A stretch of DNA of 64,000 bases. It comes from Mycobacteriaceae bacterium (lineage in GTDB: Bacteria; Actinomycetota; Actinomycetes; Mycobacteriales; Mycobacteriaceae). Under the pieces are notes generated by a model. The model ran no database searches. It worked only from the letters and a program-made list of their open reading frames with translations, and was not told where the DNA came from. Below are positions 25,687 through 34,450 of the stretch, one piece after another (within the stretch, counting starts at the first letter, position 1; every line of letters starts with the position of its first letter). Position numbers and translations under genes: made by a program. The stretch spans positions 1-64,000 of the forward strand of contig JAIEPH010000003.1 of NCBI GenBank assembly GCA_019749805.1. The letters are read 5' to 3'.

Positions 25687-25867
25687 ACACTGATGCTATC
25701 TCTGTTACCTGCGCATATGTGCGGCAACCGAAGTCGTGTGAACACGCACACGGTCTGGCGTGATCACGGTAGGGTCGAGCGCCGCATATGCAATCGTTTC
25801 CCGCCGCGTCGCACAGCCGTCATGTCCGCGCCACTGCGCCGCTTCCCGGCCATCGGAAGGTTCGGCA

Positions 25868-26998
25868 ATGAAGTTCTCACGCCTCACGGCGGCCGCGGCC
25901 GCATCGGTCCTCCTGCTCACCGGTCTCATCGGCTGCGCACCTCCGGAGAAGAACAACGCGGAAGAGCAGACAGAATCCGGGGTCAACGCCCGTGCGGCCA
26001 CGTCGGCCGAGGACTTCGGCGGCATGGACGGTCTTATCGAGGCCGCCAAGAAGGAAGGCGAGCTGAATGTGATTGCGCTGCCGCCTACTTGGGCCAACTA
26101 CGCTGCCATCATCAAGGCGTTCGAGGACAAGTACGGGATCAAGGTGAACTCGGGGCAGCCCGACGCGTCGAGCCAGGAGGAGATCAACGCCGCGAACCAG
26201 CAGCGGGGTCGCAGCACCGCGCCTGACGTGTTCGACCTCGGCCAGTCGGTGGCGCTGGCCAGTACCGCGATGTTCGCGCCCTACAAGGTATCGGTGTGGG
26301 ACGACATCCCGATGGCGTACAAGGAGCGCGAAGGGGCCTGGGTCAACGACTACGGCGGCTACATGTCGATCGGTTTCGACTCCGCCAAGGTGCCGCCGGT
26401 CACCTCGGTCAACGATCTGCTCAAGCCCGAATACAACGGCAAGGTCGCACTCAACGGCGATCCGACCCAGGCCGGTGCGGCGTTCTCCGGTGTGCTCATG
26501 GTCGCGCTGTCGCAGGGCGGTTCGGCCGACGACATCGCACCGGGTGTGGAGTTCTTCCGCAAGCTCAACGAGGCGGGCAACTTCCTGCCGGTCGACCCGA
26601 CCCCGGCGACCATAGAGTCCGGCCAGACCCCGGTGGTCATCGACTGGAACTATCTCAACGCCGTCGAGACGAAGAAGCTCCCGTCGTGGCAGGTGCTGGT
26701 TCCGCCGGACCATGCGGTCGCGGGCTACTACTACCAGGCGATCAACAAGGACGCCCCGCATCCCGCGGCAGCGCGACTGTGGCAGGAGTTCCTGTTCAGC
26801 GACGAGGGCCAGAACCTCTACGCGGCAGGCGGTGTGCGTCCGGTGCGTGCGGACAACATGATGGCGGACGGCTCTCTGGATCAGGCCGTGGCGGCGTCGA
26901 TCCCGGTGATCGACGGCCCGGTCACCGTGCCGAGCCCCGAGCAGACCGACAAGGCCACTGCGTATCTCTCCGACAACTGGGCTGAAGCGATCGGCTGA
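25868..26998 (+). CDS. ABC importer substrate-binding lipoprotein (iron/polyamine/phosphonate type)
   Basis: A 376-residue lipoprotein. The signal peptide ends in lipobox LIGCA (Cys about 23), and the mature part has the type-2 periplasmic binding fold: DGLIEAAKKEGELNVIALPP, then RSTAPDVFDLGQS. GGAAGG at 25857-25862 precedes ATG 25868. It is the first gene of a four-gene operon. The class includes Fe3+, spermidine/putrescine and 2-aminoethylphosphonate binders; I cannot separate these from sequence alone. Confidence 0.9.
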   Translation: MKFSRLTAAAAASVLLLTGLIGCAPPEKNNAEEQTESGVNARAATSAEDFGGMDGLIEAAKKEGELNVIALPPTWANYAAIIKAFEDKYGIKVNSGQPDASSQEEINAANQQRGRSTAPDVFDLGQSVALASTAMFAPYKVSVWDDIPMAYKEREGAWVNDYGGYMSIGFDSAKVPPVTSVNDLLKPEYNGKVALNGDPTQAGAAFSGVLMVALSQGGSADDIAPGVEFFRKLNEAGNFLPVDPTPATIESGQTPVVIDWNYLNAVETKKLPSWQVLVPPDHAVAGYYYQAINKDAPHPAAARLWQEFLFSDEGQNLYAAGGVRPVRADNMMADGSLDQAVAASIPVIDGPVTVPSPEQTDKATAYLSDNWAEAIG

Positions 26999-26999
26999 C

Positions 27000-27863
27000 G
27001 TGCCGGGCGGAATTCAACCACGCAACCGACTCGCAGAGGCCCTGCCGCTGCTGCCGTTCTTCGCGGTCGTCGTGGTGTTCCTGGTGATCCCGACGGTGAC
27101 GGTGATCGTCAACGCGTTCGTCGTGGACGGCGCGTTCTCCCTGAGCCGCATCGGCGCGCTCTTCTCGTCGACAGCGCTCGGGGCGCTGTGGTCCAGCGTG
27201 CTGTTGTCGGCCAGCACGGCGATCATCGGCGCGGTGCTCGGAGCGGCGCTGGCGTGGCTGATCGTCAGCAGCCCACCCACGTCGATGGTGCGCAGGGCGG
27301 TGATCTCGCTGTGCAGCGTGCTGGCTCAGTTCGGGGGTGTGGCACTGGCTTTCGCGTTCCTGGCAACGATCGGCATCAACGGAGTGCTGACAATGTGGGT
27401 GCAGGAGGTCTTCGGCTGGAATCTGTCCGGCTCGGGATGGCTCTACGGACTGGCCGGGCTGATACTCGTGTACACGTACTTCCAGATCCCACTGATGGTG
27501 ATCGTCTTCCTGCCCGCGCTCGAAGGCCTTCGCGAGCAATGGCGCGAAGCCGCAGTCAGTCTCGGCGCGTCGAAGTGGCAGTACTTCCGTGAGGTGGCCG
27601 TACCACTGCTGACGCCGGCTTTCCTCGGATCGGCATTGTTGTTGTTCGCCAACGCCTTTGCCGCCTACGCGACCGCGGCCGCGTTGGTAAGCCAGGGCAG
27701 CCCGATCGTGCCCCTGCTCATTCGGTCCGCGTTGACCAGTGAGGTGGTGCTCGGTCAGTCCGGGTTCGCCTACGCGCTCGCGCTCGAGATGATCGTCGTC
27801 GTCGCGGTGGTGATGGCGGCCTACAACGTCCTGGTGCGGCGTACGGCGCGGTGGCTGCGATGA
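27000..27863 (+). CDS. ABC importer permease 1
   Basis: A 287-residue inner-membrane permease with six helices. The EAA loop is REAAVSLGASKWQYFREVAVP (about 182-202). It starts with GTG 27000 one base after the binding-protein stop and overlaps permease 2 by 4 bases. It forms the channel with the next gene product. Confidence 0.92.
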   Translation: MPGGIQPRNRLAEALPLLPFFAVVVVFLVIPTVTVIVNAFVVDGAFSLSRIGALFSSTALGALWSSVLLSASTAIIGAVLGAALAWLIVSSPPTSMVRRAVISLCSVLAQFGGVALAFAFLATIGINGVLTMWVQEVFGWNLSGSGWLYGLAGLILVYTYFQIPLMVIVFLPALEGLREQWREAAVSLGASKWQYFREVAVPLLTPAFLGSALLLFANAFAAYATAAALVSQGSPIVPLLIRSALTSEVVLGQSGFAYALALEMIVVVAVVMAAYNVLVRRTARWLR

Positions 27864-28633
27864 AACGTCCAGCCCGCGCCGGGCTCTGGGTGTTGTTCGG
27901 CCTGTTCTTCCTGTTTCCGCTGTACGCCATGGCGGATTTCTCCACCCGCCGACTCGTCAATGACGGCCGCACCTGGCAGGCATGGACGAACCTCGTCACC
28001 GACGACGCGCTGTATCAGGCGATCGTGGTTTCACTGTTCCTTGCCGTGTTCACAGTCATTGCGACGCTGGTGATCCTGGTCCCGACGTTGATCTGGGTAC
28101 GACTGCGCTCGCCGTGGGCCAGGGGCGCAGTGGAGTTTCTGTGCCTGTTGCCGCTGACGATCCCCGCGTTGGTGATCGTGGTCGGGCTACGGAATGTGTA
28201 TCTGTGGGTGGCGTACTTCTTGGGTGAATCCCCGCTGACGCTGACGTTCGTGTACGTGGTGCTGGTGCTGCCGTTCGCCTACCGCGCGCTCGACGCGGCG
28301 TTGTCGTCGATCGACCTGCGAACCCTCACCGAAGCGGCACGGTCGCTGGGCGCGGGATGGGGGACGACGATCCTGCGGATCGTGGTGCCCAACATCTGGT
28401 CGGGGATCCTTTCCGCCGCCTTCATCTCGATCGCGGTCGTGCTCGGCGAATACACGATCGCGTCGCTGTCCGGATTCGAGACCCTGCAGGTGCAGATCGT
28501 CGCGATCGGCAAGACGGACGGTCCGACGTCGGTGGCCGCCTCGCTGGCGGTGTTGTTGTTCGGCTTCGCGCTGCTGCTTGTCCTGTCGCTGGTGACACGC
28601 GGGCGCAGACGAGTCCAAGGAGTGACCGCATGA
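27860..28633 (+). CDS. ABC importer permease 2
   Basis: A 257-residue permease with six helices. Its EAA loop is TEAARSLGAGWGTTILRIVVP. ATG 27860 overlaps the previous stop (ATGA) and is preferred over the in-frame GTG 27851. The stop in turn overlaps the ATPase ATG. The pair of permeases with a single ATPase is the usual architecture of this importer group. Confidence 0.92.
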   Translation: MKRPARAGLWVLFGLFFLFPLYAMADFSTRRLVNDGRTWQAWTNLVTDDALYQAIVVSLFLAVFTVIATLVILVPTLIWVRLRSPWARGAVEFLCLLPLTIPALVIVVGLRNVYLWVAYFLGESPLTLTFVYVVLVLPFAYRALDAALSSIDLRTLTEAARSLGAGWGTTILRIVVPNIWSGILSAAFISIAVVLGEYTIASLSGFETLQVQIVAIGKTDGPTSVAASLAVLLFGFALLLVLSLVTRGRRRVQGVTA

Positions 28634-29688
28634 ACGCGGAACCGCAAGGTACGGCCGTCGATTTGACCGGTCTGACACGGGTGTACGGCGACGTCAAGGC
28701 CCTCGACGGGCTGAGCCTGCACATCGAACCGTCCGAACTGGTTGCGCTGCTTGGTCCGTCGGGCTGCGGCAAGACCACCGCGCTGCGCATCCTCGCGGGT
28801 CTCGACGACGCCACGTCGGGCACGGTGGCGGTCGGCGGTCGCGATGTCAGCCGCGTCCCCGCCAACAAGCGCGACATGGGCATGGTGTTCCAGGCGTACA
28901 GCCTCTTCCCGCACCTGACCGTGCTCGACAACGTCGCATTCGGGTTGAAGATGCGCGGTAAAGGCAAGCGCGAGAGGATATCTCGGGCCGCCAATATGCT
29001 CGACCTGGTCGGCTTGGGTGCGCACAAGGCGAAGTACGCGCACGAGTTGTCGGGCGGGCAGCAGCAACGGGTCGCGCTGGCGCGTGCGCTGGCGATCCAG
29101 CCGCGGGTGCTGCTGCTCGACGAGCCGCTCTCGGCGCTGGACGCCAAGGTCCGCGCGCAGTTGCGTGACGAGATACGTCGGGTGCAACTCGAGGTCGGCA
29201 TCACGACGCTGTTCGTCACCCACGATCAGGAGGAGGCGCTCGCCGTCGCCGACCGTGTGGGTGTCATGAATCAGGGCAGGCTCGAACAGCTGGCCGCGCC
29301 CGCCGATCTGTACGCCACCCCGGCGACACCGTTTGTCGCGGAGTTCGTGGGGTTGCACAACAAAGTGCCCGTGCGGGTTTCGGGTGGCCGCGCGCAGCTG
29401 CTCGGCACCGCGGTGCCGACGCTGCCCGGCTCGATAGCATCGGGCCCCGGACTGGCGATGGTGCGCCCGGAGGCTGTCACCGTCACCGCCGGGCCGGCCG
29501 GCAGCGCTGAAACGCCCAAGGTCACCTCGATCGCGTTCCTGGGACCGATCTCGCGCGTCTACGTCGCGATGCCGGATGGTTCGGTGATCAACGCACAGAT
29601 ATCGGGTTCGGCGGCCAGGGCGCTGACCCCTGGCGATCCGGTCACGGTCGGGGTGGAACAGGATGGCGTTCTGGTGGTCGCCACTTAG
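28630..29688 (+). CDS. ABC importer ATPase (PotA/FbpC type)
   Basis: A 352-residue ATPase. Walker A is GPSGCGKTT (about 42-50), the Q-loop is VFQAYSLFPHL, the signature is LSGGQQQR, Walker B is VLLLDEPLSALD and the switch His is in FVTHDQEEA. A C-terminal TOBE-type domain (about 245-350) is present, as in the MalK/PotA group. The operon ends at an inverted repeat shared with the convergent gene. Confidence 0.93.
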   Translation: MNAEPQGTAVDLTGLTRVYGDVKALDGLSLHIEPSELVALLGPSGCGKTTALRILAGLDDATSGTVAVGGRDVSRVPANKRDMGMVFQAYSLFPHLTVLDNVAFGLKMRGKGKRERISRAANMLDLVGLGAHKAKYAHELSGGQQQRVALARALAIQPRVLLLDEPLSALDAKVRAQLRDEIRRVQLEVGITTLFVTHDQEEALAVADRVGVMNQGRLEQLAAPADLYATPATPFVAEFVGLHNKVPVRVSGGRAQLLGTAVPTLPGSIASGPGLAMVRPEAVTVTAGPAGSAETPKVTSIAFLGPISRVYVAMPDGSVINAQISGSAARALTPGDPVTVGVEQDGVLVVAT

Positions 29689-29741
29689 GCGATTTGGGTG
29701 CGCAAACAGTCGCTGACCGAACGTGAGCGCACCGAAATCGC
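29689..29741. terminator. Long-stem bidirectional terminator
   Basis: Left arm 29689-29703 (GCGATTTGGGTGCGC) pairs with right arm 29727-29741 (GCGCACCGAAATCGC) with one mismatch over 15 bp and a 23-base loop. It sits between the convergent ABC ATPase and PyrE-like genes. There is no obvious U tract, which is usual in mycobacteria. The arms look like a mobile or dispersed intergenic repeat, but only one copy is in the window. Confidence 0.65.
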
Positions 29742-29746
29742 AGTGG

Positions 29747-30325
29747 TCAGACGTCCTTGACGGGTTCGATGCCGAGGTCGCGGTAGGTGACCAGGGCGGC
29801 GAACGGCACATCGCGTTTCGCGAAGCGCTTGGCCGCGACGTCGCCGCGATCCACCATCGGGATCACGCCGGCGACGACGGCGCCGACGGAGACGACGCGC
29901 TCGAGTGCGATCTCGGTCGAACCGCCGGTGCTGATCACGTCATCCACGAGCAGCACCCGGGTTCCGGGCTCGAGCCTGGTCCCCTCGATCCACTGTTCGC
30001 GACCGCGTGACTTCTGTTCCTTACGCACGGAGAACCAGGCCTTACCGGTGACCATCGCGACGCCGATGGCGATCGAGTCGGCGCCCATGGTGAGCCCGCC
30101 GACCGCGTCGAACTCGATCCCGTTCAGTGCGGCCAGGTCGGCGATGGCGCGGCTGACGATCGTCAGGCGTGCCCCGTTGTCGATGGCGTACTTGCCGTCG
30201 ATGTAGTCATGGCTGAGCTGACCGCTGGCCAGTTTGAAGGGTTCCGCGCGGTGCTCGTAACCGCGGGTTCGGATCAGCTCGAACGCTGCTGGCCAGGTCT
30301 CGGGGCGTGCGCTCGCATCTGCCAT
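29747..30325 (-). CDS. Orotate phosphoribosyltransferase-like protein
   Basis: A 192-residue phosphoribosyltransferase. The PRPP loop VLLVDDVISTGGST and the flexible-loop lysine region SVRKEQKSRGREQWIEG are typical of PyrE. EPFKLASGQLSHDYIDGKYAI matches the orotate PRTase N-terminus. It would convert orotate and PRPP to OMP, but whether it is the housekeeping PyrE or a paralogue cannot be told. It is downstream of the HugZ-like gene with a hairpin between. Confidence 0.82.
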   Translation of the reverse strand: MADASARPETWPAAFELIRTRGYEHRAEPFKLASGQLSHDYIDGKYAIDNGARLTIVSRAIADLAALNGIEFDAVGGLTMGADSIAIGVAMVTGKAWFSVRKEQKSRGREQWIEGTRLEPGTRVLLVDDVISTGGSTEIALERVVSVGAVVAGVIPMVDRGDVAAKRFAKRDVPFAALVTYRDLGIEPVKDV

Positions 30326-30345
30326 GCGCTGATCGTAATTCAGGG

Positions 30346-30362
30346 CATCGGCCGAGCCGATG
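30346..30362. terminator. Hairpin downstream of the HugZ-like gene
   Basis: CATCGGC (30346-30352), a three-base loop, then GCCGATG (30356-30362): a perfect 7-bp stem directly after the HugZ-like stop on the minus strand. It may separate that gene from the PyrE-like gene. No U tract. Confidence 0.45.
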
Positions 30363-30364
30363 AT

Positions 30365-31165
30365 TCAGCTTTGCCGGGCGCGACGCGCCAGCTCGACGGT
30401 CGCCGAACGCAATTGGTCGTAGGAGTCGATCGGCTCGGCGTACCCGATCCGCGTGTAGGCGATGCCGCGTTCGGTCGTCAGCCGCAGATCGAGGCCGTAG
30501 CGGTCGGCGCCGGTGCAGGTCGCCGCGGTGGTGTCCGGATAACCGCCGAGCGTCTTGGCCATCGCGGCGAGCGAGTCGGCGTGATCGGCGTTCAGATGAG
30601 CGATCGCCCCCGCCGCGTGCGGCTGAACCGGATCCGGCGAGGCAGCGGAGTAGTCCTCGCCGGTGGTCGACTCCATTCGTCCGTAGCCGCCGACCCAGCG
30701 CACCCGCTGCACGCGCAGCACCCAGAGCGTGAAGTCGCTGTAGTCGATGTAGTACTTGGCTGCCGCGACCCCAGCCAGATGTGCGTCGCGGGCCCCGGTG
30801 AACTCGCCGGCCGTCGGGGCTTCGACTACGCCGGCGAGGGTCACGCGGCCGCTGGCCAGTGGATCGGACTCCGAGCTCGGCGCGACGATCGCGATGCTGG
30901 CCCTCGGGTCGCCCGCGAGATTACGACCGTGCTCGGCGAGGTTCGACACGCACAACACCGGTGCGCCGCCGAGCAATCCGTACGTCACGAACGACGCCCA
31001 CGGATCGCCGGCGGCGGTCAGCGTGGCAAGCGTGCCCGTATTGGTCGAAGCCGCGATGGTGCGGGCCTCCTCGGCCGCGGACGGGCGGGTGGGATTCGCC
31101 ACTTCGGTGAGCGGGGGAGGGACCGAGGGGGCATCGCCCGGGTCGCCGTGATCGCGGTTCGCCAC
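30365..31165 (-). CDS. HugZ-like / PNPOx split-barrel protein with DUF2470 domain
   Basis: A 266-residue protein. A split-barrel domain (about 30-175, NTGTLATLTAAGDPWASFVTYGL) is followed by a DUF2470 domain (about 185-260, AIAHLNADHADSLAAMAKTLGG). The two-domain plan is that of HugZ haem-degrading enzymes and related actinobacterial F420/FMN proteins. The His in NADHADSL is conserved. Haem oxygenase activity is plausible but unproven. It lies 19 bases downstream of espL on the same strand. Confidence 0.85.
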   Translation of the reverse strand: MANRDHGDPGDAPSVPPPLTEVANPTRPSAAEEARTIAASTNTGTLATLTAAGDPWASFVTYGLLGGAPVLCVSNLAEHGRNLAGDPRASIAIVAPSSESDPLASGRVTLAGVVEAPTAGEFTGARDAHLAGVAAAKYYIDYSDFTLWVLRVQRVRWVGGYGRMESTTGEDYSAASPDPVQPHAAGAIAHLNADHADSLAAMAKTLGGYPDTTAATCTGADRYGLDLRLTTERGIAYTRIGYAEPIDSYDQLRSATVELARRARQS

Positions 31166-31184
31166 GAACGAACGATACTAGGGC

Positions 31185-31520
31185 TCAGTCTTTCTGCAGA
31201 CCCGCGGTGATATCGGCGACGACGGCGTCGATACGGTCCCTGTCGAGCTCGATCGACCGGGACGCGGCGTCGGTGGCCTTCCGAAGAGCCTCGTTGAGCC
31301 GCTGCTCGACTGTCGGTGCACCCAATCGCAGCAGACCGTCCGCGATGAAGGTCCCGGTGAGGTGGTGGTGGCCGTTGAGCGTCACCTCGACGGTTTCGGC
31401 CTCGTCGGTGGCGGTGAACGTCTCGTTCTTCATCTTGTGCAGCTGCTCGTCCATCAGCGACTGCAGCCGCTGCGCCTGCTGCAGCACCGCGGCCACGTCG
31501 GGATGCATGTCGTCGGTCAC
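31185..31520 (-). CDS. espL: EspL, YbaB-like ESX-1 accessory protein
   Basis: A 111-residue YbaB/EbfC-fold protein (VAAVLQQAQRLQSLMDEQLHKM, then ETVEVTLNGHHHLTG). In M. tuberculosis EspL (Rv3880c, about 115 residues) precedes EspB in the same order and stabilises ESX-1 substrates. Its ATG overlaps the espB stop (ATGA). The identification rests on fold plus the espB-eccE1-mycP1 context. Confidence 0.9.
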   Translation of the reverse strand: MTDDMHPDVAAVLQQAQRLQSLMDEQLHKMKNETFTATDEAETVEVTLNGHHHLTGTFIADGLLRLGAPTVEQRLNEALRKATDAASRSIELDRDRIDAVVADITAGLQKD

Positions 31521-33049
31521 TCGTCGTCGTCCTGCTCGTCGTCGTGTTCGCGCGGCCTGCCGTCCTGCACTTCGCGGCGGCGGCGGTTACCGACGACGCC
31601 CTCGGTCCACGGGCGGTCCTCAACGTACAGATCCTCGTCGGGTGCCGTGCGCGGATCGCGACGCTTCTCCTTGCCCTGCTGTGCGCCATGCGCCCCGTGC
31701 ATGGGTGCCATGCCGCCCATCCCGCCGACCATGCCACCCGGGGCGGCCGCGGCAGCAGCCGGCGCCGTGGCGACCGGCATGGGTGGGGCGGGCGCGACGG
31801 TCTCGGCCGACACCGCCGGTGACAGTGGTGCCGATCCGCCGCCGCCTGCTCCACCGCCTGAGCCGCCGCCCGATCCACCACCTGCCGCGGGACGCAGGCC
31901 CGGGTCGATGGGTGCCCTCGACATGCCCGTCTGGGGTCCTCCGCCTTCCGAAACGCCTGGGCTGCTCCCCGAAGGACCCCCACCCGAAGGTGATTCACCG
32001 CCGGATGGCGATCCTCCTCCGGAGCCGCCACCCTGCCCCGCACCTGCTTGCTGCTGTGAGGTGCCCATCGACTCGCCCATCTTCTGGGCCATTGCTGCGG
32101 TATCAGCGGTGAGCTGATCGCCGTTGCCGCCACCACCGTCGCCGCCACCGCCGCCCCCAGGGGAGAAGCTGTCGGCCGTTTTGAACGGCGGGTCCGCCGG
32201 CCGCACCGGTGCGAACGTGGCGTCGCCGGCGTACTGCTGGCGTACCTCGTCGGACAGCGCCTGCAGCTCTTCCAACCGTCGGCGGGCCAGATCGATCTGT
32301 CCTTGATTTCCGGCGTGCGGCCCGGGCGCGCCGGCGAGCTCCTTTATGCGCGCTTCCAGCGCGACGTATTCGTCGTAGATGGGAACGTGCGCGGCCTTTG
32401 CCTTCTCATGTGCGTTGAGGATTTTCGATGCGGCCTCGGCCAGGTCGTGCCACGCCTCCGACAGCTGCGTCAGCCAGTTGCCGAATGCGGTCATTCGCGC
32501 GTAGGCCGCGTCGGCGGCGTCACCCTCCCAGTCGCCGGGCAGAGGTTTCGGCTTGTTGCCCTTGACCCGGTTGGACGCCGCCGACCAGTACAGCATCGCG
32601 TTCTTCAACGAAGCGCCGGTGTCCGGTGCGCTCAGTTCGATTTGCGTCTGTATGACGTTGCGGTATCCGCTGGCATCGAGGAGCCTCGGAGCACCTGCGG
32701 GAGCAGGGATTGCGGGCGCTGGTGTCGGCGGAGAAGGAATGCTGATGGCGTCGATGGCAGCGACCCGTTCGGGATTTTCGAGCGCGACGCCGTACTCGTC
32801 GTCGACCTTCTGGTAAGCCTGCGCGGCGATCTCGAGCATCTCGGCGATACGCTGATTCTCGACCTTCGCCCACTCCTCGAACTCTTTGAGCGACTGCGCG
32901 TTCTGGTTGAGGTTGGCGATCGCGTCGGCCGTGGAGGGCACCGCGTCCGGCGGCGCCACGGCGTCCTCAGCGGGGTTGTGCCAGGTCTGGCCTCTCATCT
33001 CGGCGGCTTGGCTGGTGAGCGAACCGGGGTTGACCCGCTGAACCGACAT
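31517..33049 (-). CDS. espB: EspB, secreted ESX-1 substrate
   Basis: A 510-residue protein with a PE/PPE-like helical N-terminal part. The secretion motif YQKVD (79-83) and WEG (174-176) are present, at almost the positions known in EspB of M. tuberculosis (Rv3881c, 460 residues). The C-terminal half (about 295-480) is low-complexity Gly/Pro/Ser. In M. tuberculosis MycP1 cleaves in that half; here mycP1 is two genes upstream in the same operon. The tail is longer than usual, giving about 50 extra residues. Confidence 0.93.
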   Translation of the reverse strand: MSVQRVNPGSLTSQAAEMRGQTWHNPAEDAVAPPDAVPSTADAIANLNQNAQSLKEFEEWAKVENQRIAEMLEIAAQAYQKVDDEYGVALENPERVAAIDAISIPSPPTPAPAIPAPAGAPRLLDASGYRNVIQTQIELSAPDTGASLKNAMLYWSAASNRVKGNKPKPLPGDWEGDAADAAYARMTAFGNWLTQLSEAWHDLAEAASKILNAHEKAKAAHVPIYDEYVALEARIKELAGAPGPHAGNQGQIDLARRRLEELQALSDEVRQQYAGDATFAPVRPADPPFKTADSFSPGGGGGGDGGGGNGDQLTADTAAMAQKMGESMGTSQQQAGAGQGGGSGGGSPSGGESPSGGGPSGSSPGVSEGGGPQTGMSRAPIDPGLRPAAGGGSGGGSGGGAGGGGSAPLSPAVSAETVAPAPPMPVATAPAAAAAAPGGMVGGMGGMAPMHGAHGAQQGKEKRRDPRTAPDEDLYVEDRPWTEGVVGNRRRREVQDGRPREHDDEQDDDE

Positions 33050-33052
33050 TTC

Positions 33053-34450
33053 TCAGCTCTCCAGCACCATCTGGTAGCGACTCTCTTCACGCGGGTTGAT
33101 CAGCCGGATCGGCAGCTGACGATGGCGTGGTGTCTGGATGAAATTGTCGCGCAAGACAACTCGTCCGATACCGGGGTGTGGGCCAAGATATGTGGTGGCG
33201 TTCGGCCACGCGACCTTGGCCTCCTGGCCGATGTGGCCGTTGACGGAAGCCGCGAACTCCGCGAACTGCGGGAGCAGGGTGATGACCGCGCCCGCGGCGG
33301 CCGATCGCACGACGAACTGTGTGAACAATCGAGCGTCGCCCACGTTGATGCTGACGTCGATGTCGTCGAACGGCATGTACACCGGATAGCGGTCGGCGGT
33401 CTCGCCGACGAGCACCCCGGCAGAACCGACGGGCAGTTCGTAATGGCGGTCGTTGACGGGGCTGATGCCGAGCAGCGCGGCCCGCTGTCCGCCGAACAGG
33501 CACGAAAATCCGCGCGGGGTAGTCGGATTCGCCAGCGTCGTCAACAACACGGTGGCAGTGGGAGCCGCCCCCGGCCGAATGCGGACCCGCGTGATCGTGT
33601 GGTCGGCGCGCGCCGACCACCAGACGTCGGGGCCGCCGGGTGCGGTGTACGCGGCGGTGAAGGTGCTGCGTCCCTTGATCGCCGACCAGGTCTCGCGCTC
33701 GAAGCTGATCTCGGTCGCGCGGTCTAAGTCGTCGAAGCTGCGGCTTGGCTGGGCATCGATACCGTTGCCGGCCAACTGATCTGCAATCCGCGTGGTCGAG
33801 GCCACCAGATACCGAGCCAGTCCCGCGACGCCGGAGTCGCGCCGCTGTGCGGATTTTCGGGTGTGCTCGGGATCAGCCCTCAGCACGATCCAGGTGCGTC
33901 TATTGGCCGGGGCCGGGTAGGGCCCGACGACCTGCTCGTACAGCGCCACCAGGCTCGACGGCGCGGTCTTTCCCACTCGATAGCCGGCCGACACCACGTC
34001 GGCCTCGAGATCGGGACAGTGCGCCGCGATCAGCCGCTCGACGAGCCGGGTGTCGACGACATCGTCGGTGAAGGCTTCGCCGTTGACGATCACCGTCGGA
34101 GTGAACGGCCGCGGGACGAGTTCCATTGCCGCGATCAGGTAGCCGTCCTGCCAGCGGACCGCGACATGATCGCCGGGCATGACGGTGGCCCCGACGGCCG
34201 GTTCGGACGGCTTCTCGGGAACTCGGCGGTGGCGCCGCCGCCACGCGAACACCGCCGCGATCCAGCCGGTGAGCCGTCGGCCACGAATCGTCAAAACGGC
34301 TGCGAGAGCGATGATCACCGCCAGGGTGATCCCGACCCAGAGCAGGTCGAGCTGGATGAACAAGAGGATGCCGGCCGGTATCAGCACCGCCGCCCAGATG
34401 GCGTGGCCGGTCGTCAGGCGCAGCCCGAACATGGAAGTGAAGCCGCTCAT
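33053..34450 (-). CDS. eccE1: EccE1, ESX-1 membrane-complex component
   Basis: A 465-residue protein, close to the 462 of Rv3882c. Two hydrophobic helices (about 13-52) are followed by a large soluble domain with NRRTWIVLRADPEHTRKSA and GGPDVWWSARADHTITRV. EccE completes the T7SS membrane complex. The start is ATG 34450 (MSGFTSMFGLRLTTGH), overlapping the mycP1 stop; the longer open frame upstream is antisense to mycP1. Confidence 0.93.
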   Translation of the reverse strand: MSGFTSMFGLRLTTGHAIWAAVLIPAGILLFIQLDLLWVGITLAVIIALAAVLTIRGRRLTGWIAAVFAWRRRHRRVPEKPSEPAVGATVMPGDHVAVRWQDGYLIAAMELVPRPFTPTVIVNGEAFTDDVVDTRLVERLIAAHCPDLEADVVSAGYRVGKTAPSSLVALYEQVVGPYPAPANRRTWIVLRADPEHTRKSAQRRDSGVAGLARYLVASTTRIADQLAGNGIDAQPSRSFDDLDRATEISFERETWSAIKGRSTFTAAYTAPGGPDVWWSARADHTITRVRIRPGAAPTATVLLTTLANPTTPRGFSCLFGGQRAALLGISPVNDRHYELPVGSAGVLVGETADRYPVYMPFDDIDVSINVGDARLFTQFVVRSAAAGAVITLLPQFAEFAASVNGHIGQEAKVAWPNATTYLGPHPGIGRVVLRDNFIQTPRHRQLPIRLINPREESRYQMVLES

